From Zygnema cylindricum (taxonomy: Eukaryota > Streptophyta > Zygnematophyceae > Zygnematales > Zygnemataceae), in assembly GCA_037447655.1 (NCBI GenBank), contig JBBHKE010001781.1, positions 335,484 through 399,483 of the forward strand: a DNA stretch of 64,000 nt. The letters are read 5' to 3'. The notes under the pieces are model-generated. The model had not been told where the DNA came from, made no database searches, and saw only the letters and a list, made by a program, of their open reading frames with translations. How positions within the stretch are numbered: the stretch's first letter is position 1; the number at the start of each line of letters is the position of its first letter. A program made the position numbers and the translations under genes. This document shows positions 12,246-25,574 of this stretch, piece by piece.

Positions 12246-13690
12246 TGACCACGATGACACACTGAAGGAACTCACTAAACGAAAGTTACTGATCCGAACC
12301 GCCAATGGTATGTGGCGGTACAGACCGAGTAAAACAACACGACTTTATGTTCCGACAAATACGGAGTTACGTCACACGATTCTTAAACTGAGCCACGACA
12401 AGCCGCTCAGCTGACACTTTGGGCGGGATAAAACAATCGCGCGTGTCGCTGAGGCGTATTTACTGGCCGACACATGACTCGTGACATTGCGGAATATGTC
12501 CGGACGTGTGACTCCTGTAATAGGAACAAATCGGATTCAGGGCAACAAGGCCTATTACAACCCCTTCCCATACCATCTGTTCTTTGGGAGGCGATATCGA
12601 TGGATTTCATTTTAGCCCTTCCGTTGACTAAGGAGGGCTTACGACTCAATCTTCGTTGTCGTGGATTATTTGACAAAAATGGCCCATATCCTACCCACGT
12701 CCACCACAGCCACTGCACGAGATATCGCGAACTTGTTCCTTTGAGAGCTATTCCGCCATCACGGACTTCCGAAGAGGATCGTCAGCGACCGCGATCGCAA
12801 ATTCGTGAGCCACTTTTGGCAAAATCTATTTGCGTTGTGTGGCACGCAGTTGGCTATGTCCACAGCCACTCTACCACCCTCAAACTGTATGGTCAGAATG
12901 AAAGAGTGAGTCGAACTCTGGAAAAAAGCGTTTGCGGGCTTATGTCTCGGGTGCACCAAACGGATTGGGTGGACCATTTAACAACGATTGAGGTGGCGTA
13001 CAACAGTGCGGTGCACTCGTCTACCAGTGCTACGCCATTCTCCCTAAATGGACAACAACCCACTCTTCCACAAAACTTATTAGTAGTAGACTGCCATTAC
13101 GCCTAGCAGCTCGGGATTTTGCCAAAACGCTGCAAGGAAACCTCGAAAAGGTGGCAAAAGGCGCTCCAGTTAGCAAAGGATCGCCAAAAGTTCGCAAACC
13201 GACGCTCACCAGAAGGAACGTCGTCTTTAACGTGGGGGATAAGGGTTCGCCTTAATATGGCAAACCTCTCCTTGTTGGGTGCCCTCTCTAAGAGGTTGGC
13301 ACCGAAGTTCACTGCGCCCCATTCACAGTTCTCTCCCGTGTGGGCAAAGTGGCTTATAAGTTTGATATTCCGAAAGAACTAGCATATCCATAATGTCTTC
13401 CATGTTTCACTCCTTAAACCATTTCGCGACCCTGATTCGATGTTTCCTAATCGACGACGGAAATACTCCTTCACCACCCGTTCGGGGGTAACCTCGGACG
13501 AGTATGAGGTGGTAGAGATCCTTCAGTCGCGCCGCTCTCGAAATTCCAACTCCAGCCAATATTTGGTGCGTTGGGAAGGGCTTACGGTGCTGAGGATGAC
13601 TCTTGGGTGGACGAGGGAGGATCTACATTCTCCAGAGGTTGCCTGCGCCGATTTCAGCAGAGTGAGGACACTCAGCTTCGCCGGAAGGGC
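12246..13690 (+). pseudogene. Ty3/gypsy (chromovirus-type) integrase and chromodomain remnant
   Basis: Frames in order give an integrase zinc finger (His pair around 12390-12425, then CDSCNRNK near 12520), the integrase start (QPLPIPSVLWEAISMDFI), the RTLEKSV.GL and QTDWVDHLTTIEVAYNS blocks near 12910-13000, and the HNVFHVSLLKPF block near 13390. A chromodomain follows (DEYEVVEILQSR, QYLVRWEGL, then DDSWVDE) near 13500-13620. These pieces fall in different frames with stops between them, so at least four indels or nonsense changes have broken the gene. Reverse transcriptase and RNase H are absent upstream, where the CT tract begins abruptly at 12245. The element is 5'-truncated and dead. Integrase followed by a chromodomain is the known order in chromoviruses. 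Confidence 0.88.
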
Positions 13691-14240
13691 AATCGCAGCG
13701 CGGCCGCAGTAATAGAAGGAATAGCAGTGTCGCAACCATCGCAATTATATTGGGGACGCGGCAAACAAACGCCACGGCGATGTTACCCCACCGCAGCGCT
13801 ATAGCAGCGTGGCCACCGCAGAGCAACATGGTCGCGGGTGCCGTCACAGGAGCGCAGCACCAACGCTGCGCAGACAAGGAAAGCGCAACGGCGCAATTGT
13901 GTTTCACCACATTGGTAAAAACAACGAACCCTTGGTTTCGCCGCAGCACCGGCTGTCCTATAAATGTTGGACGATGCGATACCCTCGCACGCTGCGACGC
14001 TTAGCAAAATCCAAAAGTGAAACCCTCAACCCTCGTTGATAAAGTCGCCATCCGCCCTCGTGACAAACCAAGTCTTGGCAGCTTAGAGATTACTTCTCTC
14101 CGCACATTCTCCCCCTCTCCCTCTCCCTTTTCCTCCCCTCAATCTTTCTCCCCCCCTCCAGTTTGCATTCACTTCTGGAATTACCGGAATTGTCTTGTAC
14201 AACAGTGGTCTATGGCGTCATAGTCCTCTCCACCACCGAA
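13691..14240. other. GCAGCG-rich and CT-rich retroelement-associated sequence
   Basis: 13690-13910 is dense in GCAGCG, CGCAAC and GCAGCGTGGC words, like the LTR-like block at 15950-16130 and the copia LTRs near 28510 and 33570. A short CT tract follows at 14100-14160. It may be the 3' non-coding part of the gypsy remnant, but I cannot set an LTR boundary. Confidence 0.4.
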
Positions 14241-15890
14241 AAAGGAGGAGGCTTGTACGAGTGGGGCAAGGATATGTGACCCGTCCCCAAAGATTATTAA
14301 TGGCAGCGGAGGCCATGGTAGAGGCAGACCGGGAGAAGGAGAGGTAGAAGCGGAGCCCGGAACCAGGAGAAACCGCCAGTAGCGAGGCTACGGCCGGCAG
14401 AAACCAGTGGAGGGGAGGGGTCGGAAAACTCAGAGGACCTCGAATACACCCCAACCCGAGAAGGGGGATCATGAATATAAGGAACACTCATGAGCTCTCG
14501 GAGGGGGGAAGAACCAGAACGAGAAACCAACGCCTCCGCCAATTGACGAGCGCGCCTCGGATCTGGAGGGTGATGAGGGACCCCTAACAAGGAGAGTACC
14601 CTAACAAGGAGAGTACCGCAGACGAGCAGTCCTCCGAAAGTGCGGAAAAGAAAGCGGAAGCACAATACCCTAGTGGAGACGAGGTGTTTCTCATTCGGGA
14701 GGAAAGTCAAAAGGAGACGGCCGAGGAGAGTGAACAGGGAGAGGAAATTCTCAATTACCTCTTTCCACTTCCTACCATTAATAGAAAAGTTTTTAGGATA
14801 TCATAGTGCGGATATGAGCGGAATAGATTAAGAATTGTTATAAAAGATTATTTGATGGAATTATATATATATTTGTTGGCGTGTTTAAATGGATTTCCAC
14901 ATGTATCGGAGATGAAGTGCTTCTATAAGTTAATGTGTTTTTAACCTTTGGATTCCGTAGCATCATTAGGCATTGAGTAGATGATTCAGTTTGTATATGT
15001 ACTTTTACTTTTATTAATGAAATGTATTACAGTTTGTATTCGATTTTGATTATGCTTCCCATCCGTACGGTAAAACCTGGGGATCCTATCTTTATCTCCC
15101 CGCCAGCGTACCGTCACACCAGGCCTCGAACTTTATGAGAACAAAGGACCTCTAGAACAACCATAAAGGCTATGTGCAGCTAAACCCCCATGCCCTACCG
15201 TTTGTGGAAGTAGTTGAGGATAACTACCAGTACAGGGTGGGATGTTCCCGGGTTTACTCCGCCGTTATCACCAGTGGGACGTTCGCCTCCATGACATCGT
15301 CGCTCGGGAGGAGGTCACCCCTGAGGTTACGGGCACTCAAGCTTGCCCGAAAGAACGCTCTGCAGCTGGCCCGAGCTGCCAGGGAAACATGCGTCCTTCA
15401 AGCTAAGGAAGGTACCTAGGTGGGGAACCGGTTGAAGAGGAGGCGGAAGAGGCCACAGCAAACTTGCAGAACCCGAATCGCCCCAAATTCCGGCACCTGA
15501 GGAGCCTGCACCAACGGCCATTCAGCCGCAACCTGAGGGTCCCAAGGCTGGTATCGGAAAGAGGGGGAGAACCAAGTGCGGGGAGCGAATCATTCGGAGA
15601 CGTTTGGCAGCGGCAGCGGCCATTCCGCCCGCAACCTGAGGGTCCCGAGGCTTTTGTGTACCGGAAGAGGGGGGAGAACCATGTGCGGGAGCGAATCATT
15701 TGGAGAACGTTTGGCAGCGGCAAACCATCATATTGCGTTGGCTAGAGACCCAATGTGAGCAGCTCCAAAACCAACTCGACACCCTGCGACAGTAATTCGA
15801 GGAGTACCGCGAAGAGACGTACGTTACACTCCGACAGTTGCAATTTCCCTGAAACAAAAGGTTCAGCGGGACGCTGAAGCCCTACTGGGA
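14241..15890 (+). pseudogene. Degenerate retroelement coding sequence (gag-like, unassigned)
   Basis: Broken plus-strand frames read acidic and basic low-complexity protein (14400-14800), then an 81-residue frame at 15174-15419 with an Ala/Arg-rich helix-like tail. Next come two near-copies about 98 bp apart of a Gly-Glu-Arg-Ile-Ile segment (15583 and 15683), and a coiled-coil-like stretch with LETQCEQLQNQLDTLRQ near 15740-15790. The disordered then coiled-coil character and the LTR-like block directly downstream suggest a gag remnant. No domain is diagnostic. 14830-15060 is AT-rich spacer. Confidence 0.4.
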
Positions 15891-15895
15891 GGCAC

Positions 15896-16385
15896 TGTAA
15901 CAAGGTTACAGAGTTGGGGTACTTAGAAGTTAGCAACTAGGCTGCTATGGTTGCGATGTCAGAGCAGCGCAGCTGCGATTCCAGACCAGCGCAACATAGC
16001 TCTATAGTAAACTTAGCAACATAGGCTACTTAGTGGCGTAGCAGCATAGCAGCGCAGCATAGGTACTTAGTGGCATAGCAGCATAGCAGCGGAGCAGAGC
16101 AACGCAGCTTAGCAGGTATAGCAAACGCCGCGGAATGTAGATAGAACGGTATTGTTCTAGAAGATAGTTGGGAATTTGTCTCGGTTGACCGTGAAGGATC
16201 ACGTGTACAGCTGCCACAGTACTAGGTTGACTAGCAGCTAGCTAGTATAAATAGTCAGGTAGGCTTAGTGGATAGGTTACTCTTCGAGTAGACCTATGCA
16301 GCGAGCGCAAACCTTGTACGCTCTTCCAACTAATAAAGCGCAACTTTGTTTGTTACTGCTGTGTGCTCCTACTGTTGCTACGGAA
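15896..16385 (+). mobile_element. LTR-like block with TATA box and poly(A) signal
   Basis: It opens with TGTAACAAGGTTACAG and contains repeated 'agcatagcagcgcagcat' words. A TATA box (TATAAATA near 16245) is followed about 85 bp on by AATAAA (near 16331), the order expected of a U3-R LTR. The right border is uncertain and no second copy is found in the window. It could be the 3' LTR of the gypsy-like remnant upstream. Confidence 0.5.
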
Positions 16386-17078
16386 GATCCTTGGTGTTTT
16401 CCGCTGTGCATTGTGGCGTGGTGTGGTGTTCTATTGTCCCTTCTACACTACCCTACTCATTCACCCTATGCTTCTCTCTCTTCCTATCCCTATCTCTCGC
16501 ATCTCTTTTTCAATTCTCTTTACCCCGGACTATCTCGGTGGGGCTGTATGGCGAAACAAAAAACAGAAAAGACGTCCATTCATCAGTTTATCCCCATATC
16601 CGAAACAAAATTTGTAATTGCCCTTCAGCGATGAGGCCATCTCATCGCTAGAGCCCACCAGCGATGAGTCAGCCTCGTCGCTGACGGCGGTAGATGCTAC
16701 TATAATGCAAAAACATGTTTTTTTCCTGGGTAAAAAGGGGAGTCTCTTGTCTGGCCAATTATGCAGTCTGAATAGAAGTATATTCTCCAATACACATGTG
16801 GATTATTTCTTATCATACATGCAATCTCACGACAATGACAAATCTTTAGGGGGTTGGCAAAAGCACTTGTATATAATTGAAAAAAAGGATACAATATCAT
16901 TCATTGTGTCACAAAATACTATCTATCCTACATTTTATTTAAATGTAATCTAACATAATCTATCACACCAAACAAATCACTAAAAATAAAAAATACAAAC
17001 AAACCACACTATTATACGATAACACATAACTCCCGCCCTTCGCCTTCACTTAGTAATTTTTATCCCTAACAAGGTTCG
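16386..17078. other. Intergenic sequence with two short hairpins
   Basis: AGCGATGAG and CTCATCGCT form a 9-bp hairpin near 16627-16650, and a related inverted pair follows near 16659-16684. No gene is seen. The plus-strand frames at 16296-16651 overlap each other and lack domains. Confidence 0.5.
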
Positions 17079-17820
17079 TCACATTCCAACGTCCTCAAAA
17101 CCCCGTTCGTCGCTAATGTCATCCTCGTGTAAGTCGGCAAATTGTACGCCTTGAACGAAATCCCGCGCCCTCGCGGTGGGAAGTGGGACCTCATCACCTT
17201 CAAAATGGTTGCGCCATTTCATGATTATGGTTTGTAAATCAGGTGTGAGCATTCTTTCTTCCCATTTCCCGTCTTTAAGTGATAATCCGCATTGGATCAT
17301 CGCTTTTTGCGCATATCCCATGCCCATTTTGTCCTTCATGTCGTTAACCTCTCGAATCGAATCGCGAGCCAATCTAAGGAAAAATTCCTTTCCCGGTCCC
17401 TTCAATTTTCCTGAAAACCCATGAGCGTTCGGAGCTACCCATTCGTTGTTTGCGATTCCCATCACTTTCCAGGAATCCCATTTCTTACTCCAAACCTCCT
17501 TTATTTTTGCGATGACAAATGAGTCCGCCGGTTGAACCAAGTGAGTAGCGCACGGAGGGAAGAAATTTAGTACGGTGTTCTTTGCAACCAAAACCCGATT
17601 TAATTCTTCCGACATGTTGTGACCTCCACAATTGTCGACAAACAATTTTTTTTCTCGTCCTTGTGGATCTCCTTGATATGATCGGTCCTCCTCAACCCAC
17701 TGAGGGAATACAATTTTGTCGTTCCATCCTTTGGGCCCGCTGCGATAACACACTCCTGCGAATGAAAGTAACGGGCAGTGAAAAAAGTTTAAGAATAAAA
17801 GACCTATGTAGAGGATGTAA

Positions 17821-17821
17821 A

Positions 17822-17847
<26 letters not shown>
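17821..17847. repeat. (TA)n microsatellite in transposase intron
   Basis: A run of about 13 TA units lies between exons 3 and 4 of the transposase. Confidence 0.9.
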
Positions 17848-17853
<6 letters not shown>

Positions 17854-18849
17854 TGGGGTGTGAGAGGCGGAGAGGGAACGAGAGAGTGAGTGAAGTACAA
17901 ATGAAGGACAAGGGAGAGGGGAAAAAAGTTAATTTAGAGAAACTTACCCGGTACGGTGTCGGGTAGCTTTTGTATCGGGTAACTTCGTAGTTTGTTGGTG
18001 AAAATTAACATGGGGTTCTCTATTCTAGCGTTGACACCTCCGGTTACACGGACCATTAGGGTCATGGAATCTCCGCCACCCGCTACATCCGCATACTTTA
18101 CCACGTCATCTCCTCGAAAACCCAACGTTTTGCCGTTATCCATGTTACGACGAAGTGAGTTTCGTCCATGTTCTCAACCAAGTCCTCGTTGAACAAACCT
18201 AATTTCCAAATATAATACAAAACAACAAAACTCAGAAAAACACATGTAACTCCCACCATTAATATATTTGCGTGCAAACAATACCGAAATACAACCATGA
18301 TACAAAGCAATGAAATAGGTGGGAAAAAAATCATAATCTCACCCGATTCGAAACCCCTTTTCAACACACCCATATGGTATGCCACTGTCTTCTCGATATG
18401 GATTTCCTTCTCCGGGCTCAATTGAAGCTTTCTTTTTTGAGCACGAACCACTATGTTGAACTTCTCTTGAAACCTCTGTAACCAACGTTTCGTAATACAT
18501 GAATTTATCTTGTTTCCCACTTCGTCATAAAACTCCGGTTTATAATCTTCTTGCAACCAAAGAATTATATCGAGTACTACCTCCTTAAGAATAGACGTCG
18601 ACAGTTTCATTCCCGCTTTCTTGAATGTTAAAAAATCTTGTATCAACTCCTCATGAACAATCGCGACCCATGGAAATTCTTTCCTTCCCCTTCTCGGTAA
18701 GGCCTTTAGGACGGCCACACTTCGCCTACCGAACCCCGAACTGGACAAGGTACGTGTTGTCTCCCGGATACCTCGTAGTATCGCATGCCGTCCTGACCAC
18801 CACCTGCTTGCCTTTTGATATTCTGCAATAAAAAACATACAATTAAAAG

Positions 18850-20345
<1,496 letters not shown>

Positions 20346-20856
20346 GGATTGAAATAGTGACGTGACATCGGGGAGGGAGTGCCAAACATATAAACGGCCA
20401 CGATTTATGCAAGAAGGAAAAACTTCAATGGTTGTAACACTTACTACAACCATAGTCTCCCGTGAAGTGTTCGGGGAACCTCCGCACGGTCCTCGGAACG
20501 ATTTTGTCTTCCCCGTTGAATTGTACGTCGGCGATCATCCAGTTGATTACTCGCATGCGAGTAATTTTTGTCGAAACATGTTGAGTTTTCCGAGGTTTTT
20601 GCGGGAGCCTAACGAAATAAGCACCCTCCTCTTCACGACCTCCAATTTCGACTCTGACAATCGAAACCCCTTCCTCAAAAGGCTCCTTATACGGTAATTC
20701 TTCCCCGTTGCTTGGCATTTGCGTCTCCACCGAATCGCGGATGTCTCCCCTCCCAAAATCGGTGTCAGTTGGGATTGGAGGATCATGAACATTTCTGGAG
20801 TTTCTGGCAGCATAACTACCGAAAATATTAGTGATTGGAGAAGAGATTGGCCACAT

Positions 20857-21999
20857 ATTGGTAAAAAATAACAGGTAACAGTTTTGGTTAGGAATGGATG
20901 CGAAACAAAGAAAGGTAAGGATAATATCAAAGACGATTGCTTAAGGTGAATAAGTTGTGCCATGGTTGTCCAAATATAGAAATATATATAGCAAATATGA
21001 TATCCCAAAGAGAAGAAGGAGCGGGAAGGTTTTTGAGTCAAGAATGCAGTTTTTAAAATTTTGGTTAAATTTTAGACGCCGCAACTTTTGAAAACATCAC
21101 AAAAATGTATCATTTGAAATTTGATTGTGAAATATTTTTAAAACGTCAAAAAAAAAGCGGGAATGAACGAAAATGAGCGCGGGTTACAGTGGGAAAATAT
21201 GCACGTGGTAGGCGACGATGATTTTTGTGAAACGCCATGAATAATGCATCAGGTTAATGGATGTACGGAAATTGGTTTGAATAGGCGATGACACGTTAAT
21301 CCGGTTGTTTCACATTGTGGTCGACAATTTCCAGCCATAAAATGTAAGTGGGTTGAAAGCATGTAAGGTTGATCGACCGTTCATATCACAACTTGCTGAT
21401 GACAAGTTGGATTTTTTTGTTTTATACCTCCATTTAGAATGAACATTAACGCTAATACATGTGAACGTCGACGCTATTAACTGTTATATTTGGAAATACT
21501 GCAACCGAAAAGCAATCAATTTAGCGTTAAGACACTTATTAACGTTAATATACTCTAATACAACCGTTAAGCAACGACATAATTAGAGTTAAAGCGCGGT
21601 ATTAGTGTGTATTTAACTACAACCTAATTACAAGAGACGTCATTTTTGAACGCAACAGCGTGCCAAGGTCAGTTCGAAATTCGTGCTTACGGGAAACATA
21701 ACTGATCACATATTACACAATTCCCGAAGTCACGTTAACATGTAATTGCGTCAATATTTTCCAGCAAACGCGAATGTCGCAAAAAACGCTACGGCGTATG
21801 ATTTAAACAAATTCCGTACATACACAAATTTTAGTGTTTAGATATCATGGTCCGACATTTATTAAAAAACAATTTACAAATTAGAGTGAATGATAAATTA
21901 GTATCATGGTGTACCCGAAAAAAAAACACAATTTAGCGTAAAGTACGCTAATTGTTTCATTACGCTATATTTTTTATTACGCTAATAGCGATTCACGGT
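20857..21999. other. AT-rich sequence ending in a family 1 TIR
   Basis: No gene is seen. From about 21440 on it is rich in 'attaacgctaat' words. It ends at 22000 with CGCTAATAGCGATTCACGGTG followed by TA (22001-22002), the right end of a TIR family 1 element whose left end I cannot place. Confidence 0.5.
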
Positions 22000-22002
22000 G
22001 TA

Positions 22003-22215
22003 GTTGTTTGAATCGTGCGAACTATTTCGTGTTTCACGCACGGAATGAGTGTGCCCATAGAAAAGTACAGTGATGGCTTTTTTCTCGTTTTCCTCCCACA
22101 TTGAGCTTGTAGCCCTAATAGAATCCTCCAACTTACGAAAAAATGTGTAAACACCATCGTACACTTTACGTCATCTTTAAACGTAAAATGTACTCCAGCT
22201 GCGTTATTTACTTTT
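22003..22215. repeat. Flanking repeat, copy 1 (pairs with 24271-24480)
   Basis: This segment directly follows a family 1 right end. It matches 24271-24480 in order: 'gtttgaa.cgtgc', 'atttcgtgtttcacgcacgg', 'aatgagtgtgcc.atagaaaagta', 'ttttcctccc', 'cattttacgt..tc'. In both places it begins just after the TIR, so either the locus was duplicated after insertion or the segment is part of a larger element. Confidence 0.7.
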
Positions 22216-22341
22216 CGACCCACTGCCACGTCATTTAGATTCATCTTCTAGCTTGTATTGTAAGCGAGTTGAAACAAGTCGAAACATATCATTACCGACC
22301 AATTTGAGTCTACATAGGACGGCAATTATACGACTACGGTA

Positions 22342-22727
22342 CACCGCCAATTGCTATTAGAGTGGATACCGCTAATTCGGTGCCTTTTTTTAAAATATTT
22401 AAACCTGAAATACAATCCATACTTCTATTTTTTCCTTTACGGCTTTCAGGGTTTTTTTTTAATTAGGGTTAATAATGGAAGTACACTGCAATGTTTATAG
22501 TGTGGTGTACGAAAATTTCATCCGTACCATTATGTACTTTTTTACAATAAAATGTTCAAAAAGTCATTTAATGTAGTTGGCAAGCATGTGAATGTGCACT
22601 AGGAAAAGAGACGCAAACTCGAATATTCAGGATTTGGCGTACGAATTTTCTGATTATGTACGGATGCATATATTGATGTAGACATTAATACGGCGGGCAT
22701 TTATAATTCGAAAAAATCCAAATTAAA
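22342..22727 (+). mobile_element. TIR family 1 element, interrupted
   Basis: It starts with CACCGCCAATTGCTATTAGAG after TA (22340-22341). It has the shared 'tagtgtggtgtacg' block near 22498 and continues collinear with the 27212 copy to about 22727. There a hairpin-centred element begins, so this copy seems to have been cut by a later insertion. Confidence 0.6.
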
Positions 22728-22970
22728 GTTAGGGTGAAGTTTCATTAGAAGAAAAGTGAGGTTGTTTACGAAAGTTCAGACCTCTCCATACTACACCGTA
22801 CCTCTTATTTCGTGTTTATCCAAAAACCAACATTACAAAGAATCTTGCCAATATTCTCCAAAAGTCTCGGAGTTAACAATGACTGTTTGATATTTTTTCG
22901 CGAAGCATTCGCTTCGAAAGTTTCTGTAATTGGTGATGTACCTTGCGAGGTACATCACCAATTACAGAAA
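22728..22970 (+). mobile_element. Hairpin-centred element, copy 2, perfect 23-bp hairpin
   Basis: It starts with GTTAGGGTGAAGTTTCATTA followed by a GAAAAGTGAGG block. A perfect inverted repeat lies about 217 bp inside: arms 22921-22943 and 22948-22970 around the loop TGCG. Homologous halves are at 6505 and 51118. The other terminus (perhaps near 23184, where 'accctaa' appears) is not firm. Confidence 0.65.
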
Positions 22971-23461
22971 AAATTTGAGCGGCGACACGTTGGATAATGA
23001 GCATACGTGTCAAGATGGCAACAAACAGAAATAAAAAAAAATTGCAAACGATAAACGCATTCAAAAATCCAACAAAAAATACAAACGAAATGTCTTAACG
23101 CACTTTTGTCACGCTATTTTTGTTAGCGCCCATTCGTCACACTATTTCAGGCAACGCTCATTCGTCACGCGAAAAAACAAGAACCCTAAAAAATGAGGTG
23201 GTATGTGACAAGGTGTCTACAAAGAGTACAAAAGTTGTGTTAAATGATGACTTGGTACGCACGTACATGGTATGCAAATGAAGATTTTTGTGTCGGAGTG
23301 AAAATCATTGGCGATTTTCAATATTCGATCTTAACTCACGTGGTACTACTAAAATATGAACATGTGGATTACATACTCTGCGCAATAGAACTTCATTCAA
23401 ATTGTAGCATGTTGTAATGTTGGCCGTACAATTACAGAATGTCCTAATGGAACTTCACCCT

Positions 23462-23581
<120 letters not shown>

Positions 23582-23643
23582 TTTGATTTTTTTTTCCCAA
23601 TTAGCGTTAATAACACTGAATTTTCTATTATGCTATTTATTCA

Positions 23644-24015
23644 TAGTGTTGGGTATCGAGGACCTACTGCCGATATTCGATATATGTCAAATTTTGGGTA
23701 CCCGAATATCGATATATCGAATCCATGTACCTAGAAGCTAAATATCCGGATATTTATGCGATATATATATTTTTTCCCGAATTTTTTTAAACCCCCAACC
23801 CCCCTTCCCCCCCGTGGCGCGCGCTCAGTGGGGGGGGGGGGAGTATCCGTACGATTTTCTGTACTTGAACTGTACGAACATCCATTTTTTGCGATATATA
23901 TCGCGATAATTTATGTTGGTCTCGGTACAATATATCGAGGACTTTGCTCGATCGATATTCTATATATTGAATATCGAAATTATCGCGATATGAAATTACC
24001 CGATACCCAACACTA
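23644..24015. mobile_element. hAT-like MITE with 8-bp target duplication
   Basis: The termini are TAGTGTTGGGTATCG and its inverse CGATACCCAACACTA. The flanks are TTTATTCA (left) and TTTATTCC (right), matching at seven of eight bases, which fits the 8-bp duplication of hAT elements. The 372-bp interior is full of 'cgatat' words and has no transposase. A 30-bp GC-rich stretch with a run of ten or so G lies near 23830. Confidence 0.8.
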
Positions 24016-24055
24016 TTTATTCCTCTACACGAATAGCTATTGGCGATGTACAGTA

Positions 24056-24268
24056 CACCGTGAATCGTTATTGGCGCAATGGACGCTATTTAAGGTACCT
24101 TTTTTTTCAAATTCTCAAATAGAATTATCCATACTATTTTTAAAAAACCCTAATTCCTATTTAGAATAAACGATTTCGTTGAAAATTTCCAAATTCTTAA
24201 TTACCGTAAAAAACGGTAGTTGTTCCTATACGCTAAAGAAACCTGTACGCCAATAAAGATTCACGTTG
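24056..24268 (+). mobile_element. TIR family 1 short derivative, flanked by TA
   Basis: It starts with CACCGTGAATCGTTATTGGCG and ends with CGCCAATAAAGATTCACGTTG, flanked by TA on both sides (24054-24055 and 24269-24270). At 213 bp it lacks the central block but keeps the last 90 bp of the 27212 copy ('ccaaattcttaatta', 'acgctaaagaaac'). It is therefore an internal-deletion form. Confidence 0.8.
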
Positions 24269-24270
24269 TA

Positions 24271-24480
24271 CTGTAGATGTTTGAACCGTGCAAAATATTT
24301 CGTGTTTCACGCACGGAATGAGTGTGCCTATAGAAAAGTAATGGATTTCTTACATTTTCCTCCCGTGTTGAGCCTATAACTATAAAATGTTCCAACGTAC
24401 GGAAAACGTGTAAAAGCCTAGTACATTTTACGTTATCCTAAAGCTTAAAGTTGTTGTATTCACACCAGAAACGGATGGTG
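24271..24480. repeat. Flanking repeat, copy 2
   Basis: This is the second copy of the segment at 22003-22215, again placed directly after a family 1 right end. Confidence 0.7.
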
Positions 24481-24603
24481 AATGAGATGACGAAATGAAT
24501 GCTCCCGTACCACTCATTTCGCAAAAAAACAAAATACAAAAGCGCCAAACAGGTCGACCGCTCGGCTGTCAACCTTTTTTGAGCGTAGCAACAGACAAAA
24601 TAT

Positions 24604-25434
24604 TAGTGTTGTGTATCGGTAAGCATTTACCGATAACCGATATGGACCTTTTTTCAAGTGCCCGATAATCGATATATTTGTACGATATATCATTATCTGT
24701 GCTATCGCCGATAAATAGCCGATATTTATCGGTAATTATCGGCGATAACACCGATATCGATAACTATCGGCAATATTTGTACAGACTGTACAAATAAATG
24801 TACGGCCAGTACACTCATTTGTACGGTTTTCGTACGTATCCAAAAAAACGATTTACCTTTCACATCCGACGCCATGGCTTTGTCCCTTTCTTCCTGAGAT
24901 CCACTGGAAACCTGCCACGTGTCAATCTGTTGGCTTTTTTGGCATAAGCCGCCAAAGAGCCATTGCGGGATGCCGGCGCTCACACTGGCCGTCCGCTCGT
25001 ATTCTCTCATTCTAAGTCGTCCGTTCGATTCCGGCGGCGCGCAGAATGTTATTTTGCGTCTGTTGTACTTTGTGTCCGCCGTCCTTTTCCCGTTCCATGT
25101 TCACCAGTTTGTCAGTACAATTCCGTATGTTGCCGTAAAATTACTGTGCATTTAACCGGCCAAAGTTTTATGTGCTACGTTTCCTGCAATAATTTTTAGT
25201 TATATAGTAACGGAACAGATTCGTATATGTGGCATGCCACGCTATATAATGTAAATAGTATAATATAGTACATAATAAGGTACAATAAAATGCGTACTAT
25301 ATATTTTTAAAGTTATCGCCGATATGGAATTTGTTGTTCTCGGACCGATATATCGGGACCTCTTACCGTTCGATAATCGATAACTATCGGTATCGGTGTT
25401 ATCGTGATAAGTTTTTTACCGATACACAACACTA
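24604..25434. mobile_element. hAT-like TIR element, 831 bp
   Basis: It starts with TAGTGTTGTGTATCGGTAA and ends with TTACCGATACACAACACTA, an inverted repeat with a TG/TA core related to the element at 23644. Subterminal 'cgataactatcgg' words occur at both ends. I do not see a matching 8-bp target duplication. The frames inside (24919-25199 and 24726-25010) overlap on both strands and have no recognised domain. Confidence 0.75.
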
Positions 25435-25574
25435 GCTATTAGTGTTAATAAATTTTGAGAATTGCTAATCGCAGCAACAATTTTTGCTGCGCGCAGTTCA
25501 TTTGCGTCAGCTTTTCAAAAATTGTACATTTCAAGTACAGATTCGTACAAGTTACATACCGTAGCGGTATTAAA

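Noticed and set aside
10680-12414. Long Ser/Pro/Leu-rich plus-strand open frames (up to 288 codons)
   Set aside because: They exist in all three frames at once over a CT-rich tract that lacks stop codons by composition. There are no domains and no splice context.
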